From positions 1 to 12,244 of the forward strand of contig JAFWWX010000284.1 of assembly GCA_017517985.1 (NCBI GenBank): a stretch of DNA of 12,244 bases, in the 5' to 3' direction. The notes under the pieces were generated by a model. The model did no database searches, was not told the DNA's origin, and saw only the letters and a list, made by a program, of their open reading frames with translations. Origin of the DNA: Clostridia bacterium (lineage in GTDB: Bacteria > Bacillota_A > Clostridia > Oscillospirales > CAG-382). Within the stretch, counting starts at the first letter, position 1, and every line of letters starts with the position of its first letter. The translations under genes and the position numbers were made by a program. This document shows, in pieces, positions 6,515-12,244 of this stretch.

Positions 6515-7498
6515 CTACAGAATTACAATATATCCCGCAACTCCAACTATAGCAAATATCAATGCAATTATTGCAAACACTATATCTATTTTCATCTCTC
6601 CCCAACCACACATTTCAAAGTGGTGATGTATCGGGGACATTTTAAATACTCTTTTTTTGAAAAGCTTATAGCTCATTACCTGAATTACTACAGACAGTGC
6701 CTCACAGATATAAACAACGCCTGCAAACAGAACAAGTACAGGATATCCGAGAGAAAAACACACACACACAACTGCACCACCAAGGAACAGCGAGCCAGTG
6801 TCACCCATAAATACTTTTGCAGGGTGAAAATTATAATACAAAAAGCCTAACATACCGCCAATTATTGCGCCACACATCTGGAACACCAGTACAGAATCAA
6901 GTCTAAATGCCAAGGCGGACAATGCTATTGTGACTACAAGCGTTACACCCGAACAAAGACCATCTATTCCGTCTGTCAAATTAACCGCATTTACTACATA
7001 AACTATGCCAATAATTGCTATTATATAGAAAAAAATTCCAAGTTCAAGAGAAATCCCACAAAACGGTAATAGGATTTTTGTGCTAAGCGCATTACAGAAG
7101 TGAAGACCGGCAAGATAAATTGCCGCCGAGGCAAACTGAAATATTAGCTTCTGCCTTGGTGTCAGACCCTCATTTTGTTTTTTAAAAAACTTCACATAAT
7201 CGTCTATAAAGCCGGTAATTGCACAAAGTGCAACAAAAAGGCAGTTTACTCCAAGAAGTCCCAGAGAGGAGCTTTTTATGGCAGCGTATACCCCAAAAGT
7301 TAACATTGATACAGCAAAGGCACCTATAAAGAACAGTCCTCCCATAGTAGGTGTTCCCTCTTTGGACTTATGCCATCTCGGACCTATATCCAGAATTTTT
7401 TGTCCCATTTTTATGCTTTTCAGAACCGGAATAAATTTTGCTCCTAGAAGCACTGTTATTAAAAATGTTACTGCCACATTTATTGCAAAAACCAACAT
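6515..7498 (-). CDS. mraY: Phospho-N-acetylmuramoyl-pentapeptide-transferase
   Basis: A 327-residue integral membrane enzyme of normal length (about 320-360). It transfers phospho-MurNAc-pentapeptide from UDP to undecaprenyl phosphate, forming lipid I, the first membrane step of peptidoglycan synthesis and the substrate of MurG in this operon. Diagnostic segments are HKSKEGTPTMGGL (43-55), the Asp pair in GFIDDYVK (96-103) and VNAVNLTDGIDGL (169-181). NFHPAKVFMGDTGSLFLG (223-240), with the Mg-binding Asp D233, and MSPIHHHFE (287-295) complete the set. About ten hydrophobic spans alternate with these cytoplasmic loops. AGGAG (7512-7508) stands 9 nt before the ATG. It starts 41 bases after the PBP gene, where murE and murF (or murF alone) often lie in other bacteria, and ends 24 bases before ftsW, where murD is common. 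Confidence 0.97.
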   Translation of the reverse strand: MLVFAINVAVTFLITVLLGAKFIPVLKSIKMGQKILDIGPRWHKSKEGTPTMGGLFFIGAFAVSMLTFGVYAAIKSSSLGLLGVNCLFVALCAITGFIDDYVKFFKKQNEGLTPRQKLIFQFASAAIYLAGLHFCNALSTKILLPFCGISLELGIFFYIIAIIGIVYVVNAVNLTDGIDGLCSGVTLVVTIALSALAFRLDSVLVFQMCGAIIGGMLGFLYYNFHPAKVFMGDTGSLFLGGAVVCVCFSLGYPVLVLFAGVVYICEALSVVIQVMSYKLFKKRVFKMSPIHHHFEMCGWGEMKIDIVFAIIALIFAIVGVAGYIVIL

Positions 7499-7539
7499 AT
7501 TATTACGCTCCTGTCCTCCTGAAAATCTTATATGTATAA

Positions 7540-9777
7540 TTAGTCGTAGCTGTCCTTGTGGGTAAATTCAACGCTTACCGTTGTTCCCGGCTGTACCATT
7601 GTTCCGGCTTCCGGAGTCTGTTTTATTGCCACAGCCCCAGATACTCCCTCACGATACGAACCGGTTATTGTGATATTAAGTCCTGCAACGGAAAGTACAT
7701 TTGTTGCCTGCGCAGCACTGTAATTTTTTACATTTGGCACTAGAACATCCGCTTTCGGAACTTCATTGCCCGTATAGAAAATAACTGTTCCTCCGGTCGG
7801 TATTGTTGCAGTGTATCTGGGAAGCTGTTCGTTTACAACCTCACCATTACCTTTGACAATAACCTTGAAGCCTGCTTTTTGCGCCTTTTCCTTAGCCTCT
7901 GTTACATTACTGCCGGTAAATTTCGGAGTCTGAACCTCAAGGGTATTCTTTTCTTCATCGGTATAGGACTGCTGAATATTAAGGTACGGTAACACATCTG
8001 CAAGAACAGCACTTGCAACAGGTGCTGCAACTGTTCCGCCGTAGTATGCTCCTGCTGTAGGCTCGTCAACTATTATAAGAATTGCAATCTGCGGGTCGTC
8101 TGCAGGTGCAAACGACACACAGGAAGAAACATAGTTATTACCTTCCATATCCCTTTTCTGAGATGTACCGGTTTTGGCCGCTACCTTATATCCCTTTACA
8201 TACGCATTTTTGGTTGAACCTACATTTATACCGTTGTAAAGATATGTCATAATTTTCTGTGAAGTTTCATCCGAAGAAACCGGTCTTACAACCTGGGGAG
8301 AAAAACTTTCTATTGTATTACCATCATCGTCAACAAACTTCTTGACAATATAAGGCTTCATAAGATTTCCGCCGTTCGCACAGGCACTAAGTGTTGTTAT
8401 AAGCCTTATAGGTGTAATCTTGAAGGTCTGTCCGAATGAATATACCGCAAGCTCCGTCTCATTAAAGCTGTTTATGTCAGTATGATAAATTGCTGTACTC
8501 TCGTACGGAAGGTCAATGCCAGTTTTTTCTGTAAGACCGAAGGACTTAAAATAACTATAAAACTTATCCTTCCCGAGTCTTTCGGCAAGCTCCATAAAAA
8601 CAGGGTTACAAGAGTTCTGAAGCCCCTGCTCAAAGGTTTCATGACCATGTCCCTGAGTTTTGTGACACTGTATTCTCCATCCGCCAACATATTTTGCACC
8701 AACACAGTTAAAGGAATCGGTTTCCGATACAACATTTTCCTCTATACTCATTGCCGCTGTTGCGATTTTAAAGGTTGAACCCGGTTCGTACAACTCCTGA
8801 ACCGCCTTATTTTTCCACAAATAATTCTTATAATCGTTATCTGTCTTATCTACATTTTCAGGTCTTGAAAGATACGTATCACGAAATTCCAGAGCAAGCT
8901 CTGTATATTCATTATGATTATTGGGATTAAAGTCCGGCTTTGAGGACATTGCAAGTATTTCACCGGTATTTACATCCATTACTATACCACAGACTTTATT
9001 CGCCGCTTGATTATCTCGAAGTGCAATCTCAAGCTGCTTTTCAAGGTAGCTTTGTATTGTCCAATCTATTGTCAGTACTATGTTTACTCCGTTTTCAGCT
9101 TCTATATAGCTTTCATATTTAAACGGCATTTCTTCCTGTTTCCCGTTCTTTGCAGTAAGTATTCTGCCCGGAGTACCCTTAAGATAGTCATTATACTGCT
9201 GTTCAATTCCCATAACACCAACGACTTCGCTTCCGCTGTTTTCGGTGTATCCTGTAAAGCCCAGTACTGTTGACGCAAGTTCGTTGCCCGGATAATATCT
9301 TTTTGTATTATCAACAAAGTATACAAATTCTTCAAATCCGTTTTCCGCAATAAATTCTCTTACTTTGTTTGCTATTTCAATATTTGTCTTTTCCTTGATT
9401 CTACGGTAATTTGTGTTTTTTGATATATGGGTATTGAGTGTTTCCCTTGTTATTTCAAGGATTTCGCACAGTCCATTTTCAAGAATTTCTCTCTCGTCTG
9501 CAGAAAGAAGCTTTGTGTTTCTTATTTTATTGGGGACTATAATGCAGTCCTCTGCGGTTACGCTTATCGCCATTTCCTTCATATTCCTGTCGTAAATGGT
9601 TCCGCGTTTCGGATTTATCGGTGTTTCTGTTGTGTACTGGTCGTAGGCTTTCTGCTTATATTCCTCTCCTTTGACAAACTGGATATAAAGAAGACGTCCT
9701 ATAAGTATCAGCAGTGCAGCACCAAATATAAGCATTACAGCAAATATTCGTCCATTTATACCTTTTCTGTCATTCAT
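7540..9777 (-). CDS. Class B penicillin-binding protein with two PASTA domains (FtsI/PBP2B/SpoVD type)
   Basis: A 745-residue septal DD-transpeptidase. It has a short cytoplasmic tail, one membrane anchor (about 11-34) and a PBP dimerisation domain starting at NPKRGTIYDRN (55-65). The transpeptidase domain carries the active-site STFK (S334, K337), SCN (389-391) and KTGTS (535-539), all intact. Two C-terminal PASTA domains follow (about 612-672 and 676-740), the second ending GTMVQPGTTVSVEF. Family knowledge: it cross-links strands made by FtsW at the division site and is a beta-lactam target. The start is ATG 9777, with AAAGGAG (9792-9786) 8 nt before it; a GTG at 9795 lies inside the purine tract and is rejected. 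It follows ftsL by 86 bases containing a stable hairpin, and precedes mraY by 41. In B. subtilis pbpB (vegetative) has two PASTA domains and spoVD (spore) one. This arrangement and the position next to ftsL favour the vegetative role. Confidence 0.95.
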   Translation of the reverse strand: MNDRKGINGRIFAVMLIFGAALLILIGRLLYIQFVKGEEYKQKAYDQYTTETPINPKRGTIYDRNMKEMAISVTAEDCIIVPNKIRNTKLLSADEREILENGLCEILEITRETLNTHISKNTNYRRIKEKTNIEIANKVREFIAENGFEEFVYFVDNTKRYYPGNELASTVLGFTGYTENSGSEVVGVMGIEQQYNDYLKGTPGRILTAKNGKQEEMPFKYESYIEAENGVNIVLTIDWTIQSYLEKQLEIALRDNQAANKVCGIVMDVNTGEILAMSSKPDFNPNNHNEYTELALEFRDTYLSRPENVDKTDNDYKNYLWKNKAVQELYEPGSTFKIATAAMSIEENVVSETDSFNCVGAKYVGGWRIQCHKTQGHGHETFEQGLQNSCNPVFMELAERLGKDKFYSYFKSFGLTEKTGIDLPYESTAIYHTDINSFNETELAVYSFGQTFKITPIRLITTLSACANGGNLMKPYIVKKFVDDDGNTIESFSPQVVRPVSSDETSQKIMTYLYNGINVGSTKNAYVKGYKVAAKTGTSQKRDMEGNNYVSSCVSFAPADDPQIAILIIVDEPTAGAYYGGTVAAPVASAVLADVLPYLNIQQSYTDEEKNTLEVQTPKFTGSNVTEAKEKAQKAGFKVIVKGNGEVVNEQLPRYTATIPTGGTVIFYTGNEVPKADVLVPNVKNYSAAQATNVLSVAGLNITITGSYREGVSGAVAIKQTPEAGTMVQPGTTVSVEFTHKDSYD

Positions 9778-9785
9778 CCCTACGA

Positions 9786-9792
9786 CTCCTTT
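9786..9792 (-). promoter_or_regulatory. Ribosome binding site that sets the PBP start
   Basis: AAAGGAG on the minus strand, 8 nt before ATG 9777. The possible GTG at 9795 lies directly upstream of this site and would have none of its own, so the ATG is chosen. Confidence 0.75.
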
Positions 9793-9810
9793 CACTATCT
9801 TTTAACCTAA

Positions 9811-9838
9811 ATTATGGGAAGCTTTCACCTCCCATAAT
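9811..9838 (-). other. Stable RNA hairpin in the ftsL-PBP spacer
   Basis: Arms 9838-9828 and 9821-9811 form an 11-bp stem (one G-U wobble) around a 6-nt loop, 18 bases upstream of the PBP ribosome binding site. No U-tract follows, so it is not a classical terminator. It could be an mRNA processing or stability element, or could shift the ratio of FtsL to PBP. The function is unknown. Confidence 0.55.
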
Positions 9839-9863
9839 ATCATTCTATGCATATATTTTTGTC

Positions 9864-10568
9864 TTAATTACCACCTATAACATTGGAAATTACACTCTTA
9901 AAGCCGGAAAGAAGCACACCACCGGATACATTCTCGTCTTCCTCGGTAACTGTAATGTTTACAATATCCTTTTCAGAGATGTTTACATACTGCTTTGTGA
10001 GCTTGTCAGGCTTTACCATTCCAAGAACATTCACAGCATATTCATCTATGTTAACTCTATTGTTTCTTTCCTCAAGTGCCACAAGAAGCTTTGCTCTTTC
10101 ATCGCGACATTCCGAGATTTCAGAGCGGATATCCTTTGTTGCCTTAAATGCTTCATAATATTCGCAATAACTACCTGCAACAAAAAACAGCAGCACAGCA
10201 AATAGAAGCACAAGCACTATTTTATCAAAACAGCTTTTTTCCGTTGACTTTACACGTTTGGTACAGAAAGCATCTCTGAATGTTCCGGCAAAACCGCTGT
10301 GTTCAACATAAACAAAGCCTTTTTTCTCAGCAGAGGTAACTTGTGTTGTATTGCCGTTCGCAACCGCTGTACCAACTCGAGATGAAGCTTTATACTTATC
10401 CTTGGCGGACACTCTTGCACTAACTAATCTTTCAGCGTTGTTTTCGTGTATTTCATTCTGAGGATTGTTCACGGTAGTACGTCTTTTTCTTTCATAACCG
10501 ATATTTGTTGCGGAATAACTTGTTCTTTTGATATTCAAATAGTTTCTTTCAACATATCCACCGTTCAT
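9864..10568 (-). CDS. ftsL: FtsL/DivIC-like septum formation protein, unusually long
   Basis: A 234-residue predicted bitopic membrane protein, in the place where ftsL lies in other dcw clusters (after rsmH, before the division PBP). Residues 1-115 are a hydrophilic, Lys/Arg/Asn-rich, probably cytoplasmic and disordered tail. About 116-135 is one membrane helix (KIVLVLLFAVLLFFVAG). About 140-172 is a charged heptad-like helix typical of FtsL/FtsB/DivIC coiled coils. NIDEYAVNVLGMVKPDK (173-189) matches the short conserved motif closing the coiled coil in this family (I-x-x-x-A-x-x-LGM-x-x-P). Some 45 further residues end in a Gly-rich amphipathic segment. FtsL helps recruit DivIC/DivIB and relays activation to FtsW-PBP. 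B. subtilis FtsL is about 117 residues, so both ends here are extended. A GAGGA ribosome binding site lies about 9 nt before the ATG. Identity rests on topology, motif and position; DivIC is the alternative. Confidence 0.8.
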   Translation of the reverse strand: MNGGYVERNYLNIKRTSYSATNIGYERKRRTTVNNPQNEIHENNAERLVSARVSAKDKYKASSRVGTAVANGNTTQVTSAEKKGFVYVEHSGFAGTFRDAFCTKRVKSTEKSCFDKIVLVLLFAVLLFFVAGSYCEYYEAFKATKDIRSEISECRDERAKLLVALEERNNRVNIDEYAVNVLGMVKPDKLTKQYVNISEKDIVNITVTEEDENVSGGVLLSGFKSVISNVIGGN

Positions 10569-10592
10569 TTTTCGGAATCCTCACTTCTTTAT

Positions 10593-11558
10593 TTATATTT
10601 TTTCAAGTATTCTGAGCTTTGCACTTCTTGACCTTGGATTTTCCAGAAGTTCATTCTCCGAGGGAAGAATTGGCTTCTTGGTTATTATTCGCGCCTGAGG
10701 CTTTTTACCGCAAACGCAAACAGGAAAATCCTTTGGGCAGGTACATCCTTCTGTATAGGAGAGAAATGTGTGCTTGATTATTCTGTCCTCAAGCGAATGG
10801 AAGCTTATGAATGACATTCTTCCCTCACTTGAAAGATAAGGAAACAGACCGGTTATAACCTTGTCTATAACATCAAGCTCACCGTTAACTTCAATTCTTA
10901 TCGCCTGAAAGGTTCTTTTTGCAGGATGGGGGCCATCCTTTCTGTACTTTGCTGGAATTGCGTTTTTTATTATCTCCGACAATTCAAAAGTGCTTTCGAT
11001 CGGCTTTTTCTCTCTTGCCTCAACAATAAACGAAGCAATTCTTGAAGAAAACTTTTCTTCGCCGTAGCTGTATATAATCCTTTTAAGTTCTTCCTCCGAG
11101 TAGCCGTTTACCACATCATATGCCGACATTCCCTCGCCCTTTGACATTCTCATATCAAGCGGGGCGTCCTGCATATAACTAAAGCCTCTTGAGCTTTCAT
11201 CAAGCTGTCTTGAGCTTACACCAAGGTCAGCTGTTACTCCCTCAATTTTTTCTATACCAAGGTTATCAAGAATTGACGGAGCCTCACAGAAATTCCCACG
11301 GCAGATTATGCTTCTGTCACCATAGCTTGAAAGTCTTTCGCTTGCTGCAGCTATTGCTTCCGGGTCTCTGTCTATGCTGATAAGTTTTCCGCTTCCGCCA
11401 AGAGCTGTGAGCCTTTTTAATATTTCCTCGGAATGTCCTCCGCCACCAAGGGTGCAGTCTACATATATTCCGTCGGGTTTTATATCAAGTCCGTCGACTG
11501 TTTCCTTCAGCATTACCGAGTAATGACTGAATTTTATATTTTCTGTTTTTTTATCCAT
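10593..11558 (-). CDS. rsmH: 16S rRNA (cytosine(1402)-N(4))-methyltransferase
   Basis: A 321-residue SAM-dependent methyltransferase (older name mraW) of normal length. It N4-methylates C1402 of 16S rRNA in the decoding centre, together with 2'-O methylation by RsmI. Diagnostic segments run in order. HYSVMLKE (12-19) is the N-terminal motif and [14 protein letters not shown] (34-47) the SAM glycine loop. SIDRDPEAI (61-69) and [11 protein letters not shown] (110-120) form the catalytic region. [15 protein letters not shown] (124-138), [12 protein letters not shown] (211-222), [13 protein letters not shown] (251-263) and [12 protein letters not shown] (306-317) follow. The four-Cys stretch [13 protein letters not shown] (272-284) looks like a small zinc-binding knuckle; I do not know its role. 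It starts 14 bases after the mraZ stop, with a weak GGA-type ribosome binding site, suggesting translational coupling to mraZ, and ends 24 bases before ftsL. Confidence 0.97.
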   Translation of the reverse strand: MDKKTENIKFSHYSVMLKETVDGLDIKPDGIYVDCTLGGGGHSEEILKRLTALGGSGKLISIDRDPEAIAAASERLSSYGDRSIICRGNFCEAPSILDNLGIEKIEGVTADLGVSSRQLDESSRGFSYMQDAPLDMRMSKGEGMSAYDVVNGYSEEELKRIIYSYGEEKFSSRIASFIVEAREKKPIESTFELSEIIKNAIPAKYRKDGPHPAKRTFQAIRIEVNGELDVIDKVITGLFPYLSSEGRMSFISFHSLEDRIIKHTFLSYTEGCTCPKDFPVCVCGKKPQARIITKKPILPSENELLENPRSRSAKLRILEKI

Positions 11559-11572
11559 TTTTTATTTCCAAA

Positions 11573-11992
11573 TCAGAAGCCGTTTGCTATAAGGTATTCA
11601 TCAATCGCATCAGAGCTTTCCCCTACCACGGACTTCTGAGCATTTTCCTCGTTCCAAATTTCAACAGTATCATACATACCGACAAAAAGAACATCCTTGT
11701 CAAGAAAAGCGTGTTCACGAAGTTCCTTTGTTAACAGGATTCTGCCCTGCGCGTCCGGCTCGATACTTACAGCAGTAAGATTTAAGTATCTCAAATATTT
11801 CTTCGCCGCAGTTTCGCCATTTTTTCTGAGGCGTTCTATATATTCCATATACTTTTCTTCGGTATATATAACAAGACAGCCCTCGGCACCTTTAACAACA
11901 ATTATTCTGTCGCCGAGGTATGTTCTGAATTTGGCGGGCAAAAATACTCTACCTTTTACATCTATTGTGTTTTTATAACTTCCAACGAGCAT
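11573..11992 (-). CDS. mraZ: MraZ, transcriptional regulator of the dcw operon
   Basis: A 139-residue protein of the AbrB-like double-barrel fold, normal for MraZ (about 140-150). It has the two family DxxGR repeats, NTIDVKGRVFLPAKFR (8-23) and EPDAQGRILLTKELR (78-92). MraZ oligomerises into a ring that binds direct repeats in its own promoter, repressing the dcw operon in E. coli and activating it in some mollicutes. ATG 11992 is chosen because GGAGG (12003-11999) is 6 nt before it. A GTG two codons upstream directly abuts the purine tract, and the resulting N-terminus MLVGSYKNTID matches the family. It is the first gene of the cluster, behind a consensus promoter and three 10-bp-spaced box-like repeats, so negative autoregulation is likely but not shown. 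Confidence 0.95.
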   Translation of the reverse strand: MLVGSYKNTIDVKGRVFLPAKFRTYLGDRIIVVKGAEGCLVIYTEEKYMEYIERLRKNGETAAKKYLRYLNLTAVSIEPDAQGRILLTKELREHAFLDKDVLFVGMYDTVEIWNEENAQKSVVGESSDAIDEYLIANGF

Positions 11993-11998
11993 TTTCAC

Positions 11999-12003
11999 CC
12001 TCC
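11999..12003 (-). promoter_or_regulatory. Ribosome binding site that sets the mraZ start
   Basis: GGAGG within a longer G/A-rich tract, 6 nt before ATG 11992. It touches the alternative GTG at 11998, which is therefore rejected. Confidence 0.75.
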
Positions 12004-12032
12004 TCCCGATTTTTTGTTATCGTTTTTCTCAT

Positions 12033-12056
12033 CCATTGGGTTCCACAATTCACCAC
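12033..12056 (-). promoter_or_regulatory. Putative MraZ-box array (operator of the dcw operon)
   Basis: On the minus strand GTGG (12056-12053), GTGG (12046-12043) and ATGG (12036-12033) recur with an exact 10-base period between promoter and mraZ. The E. coli MraZ operator is three TGGG-type repeats separated by 5 nt, i.e. the same 10-bp period and similar position in the leader. An additional GTGGG (12098-12094) sits at the predicted transcription start but is out of phase. The repeats are seen directly; MraZ binding is inferred. Confidence 0.65.
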
Positions 12057-12105
12057 TTTTAGGTTTTTTTGTGTTCTTTTACTATGTTTTTCACCCACTG
12101 ATGCT

Positions 12106-12134
12106 ATTATACTATGACTTTTCACATTTTTCAA
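12106..12134 (-). promoter_or_regulatory. Main sigma-A promoter of the dcw operon
   Basis: On the minus strand TTGAAA (12134-12129) and a perfect TATAAT (12111-12106) are separated by exactly 17 bases. The predicted start near 12099 leaves a leader of about 107 nt to the mraZ ATG, which contains the MraZ-box-like repeats. No other strong promoter is seen until the one before ftsZ. Confidence 0.85.
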
Positions 12135-12183
12135 GGGGGTATTATAAATATAAATGAAGAAAAGGAAATATTTACATTTTGTT

Positions 12184-12228
12184 AAAAAACAGTGCCCGCA
12201 AGCACTCATAACGATGTACTCACGGGCA
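12184..12228 (-). terminator. Rho-independent terminator of a gene upstream of the window edge
   Basis: Arms 12228-12216 and 12205-12193 pair over 13 bp (three G-U wobbles, TGCCCG/CGGGCA core) around a 10-nt loop. Two bases and then six T residues (12189-12184) follow on the minus strand. It would stop transcription from a minus-strand gene beyond 12244, insulating the dcw promoter. The plus-strand reading lacks a T run. Confidence 0.8.
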
Positions 12229-12244
12229 GATTTCAATGTAAAAA

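Noticed and set aside
9805..9831. Tiny GTG-initiated leader ORF inside the ftsL-PBP hairpin
   Set aside because: Only eight codons, with the supposed ribosome binding site touching the GTG and hidden in the stem; nothing supports translation.
12193..12228. Hairpin read as a + strand terminator or bidirectional terminator
   Set aside because: On the + strand it is followed by GATTTC rather than a T run; only the minus-strand reading has six T residues.
11973..12236. 87-residue open frame on the - strand upstream of mraZ
   Set aside because: Spans a terminator, the dcw promoter and the MraZ-box array and overlaps the mraZ start in another frame; no ribosome binding site or recognisable motif.
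1..12244. Mobile element, phage, defence or CRISPR content
   Set aside because: All long genes are assigned to core housekeeping families, no transposase or direct-repeat array is visible, and coding style is uniform across the window.

Overview
The window is a low-to-moderate GC Firmicutes chromosome segment. Its gene families, AGGAGG-type ribosome binding sites and consensus sigma-A-type promoters suggest an anaerobic clostridial lineage, possibly near Ruminococcus/Oscillospirales. That placement is an inference from protein character, not a search result. It is core genome: I see no rRNA, tRNA, CRISPR array, phage gene or transposase.

Layout. On the + strand, positions 1-628 hold the C-terminal part of a D-Ala-D-Ala-ligase-type ATP-grasp enzyme, cut by the window edge. 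galE (726-1730) follows, with its own perfect-consensus promoter (666-694) and an intrinsic terminator (1747-1786). A minus-strand terminator (1790-1826) faces it and closes the division cluster. Everything from 1932 to 11992 is on the - strand and is a compact division and cell wall (dcw) cluster. In transcription order it runs mraZ, rsmH (mraW), ftsL-like, a class B PBP with two PASTA domains (ftsI/pbpB/spoVD type), mraY, ftsW/spoVE, murG, divIB/ftsQ, ftsZ. A strong promoter (12106-12134) followed by a 10-bp-period array of MraZ-box-like repeats (12033-12056) drives the cluster. ftsZ has a second promoter of its own (3088-3116). A minus-strand terminator at 12184-12228 ends an unseen upstream gene.

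How the genes work together. MraZ probably autoregulates the operon. RsmH methylates 16S rRNA. MraY and MurG make lipid I and lipid II. FtsW and the PBP polymerise and cross-link septal peptidoglycan. FtsL and DivIB form the regulatory membrane subcomplex. FtsZ builds the ring. Ddl (partial) would supply D-Ala-D-Ala to the same pathway, and GalE supplies UDP-galactose for surface glycans.

The window is mostly textbook. The cluster lacks all Mur ligase genes (murC/D/E/F), murB and ftsA. FtsL is about twice the usual length. FtsZ has a non-canonical acidic C-terminus. The partial Ddl has a Gly/Lys-rich loop insertion. A 13-bp inverted repeat behind ftsZ could compete with its terminator. I do not see a previously undescribed system.
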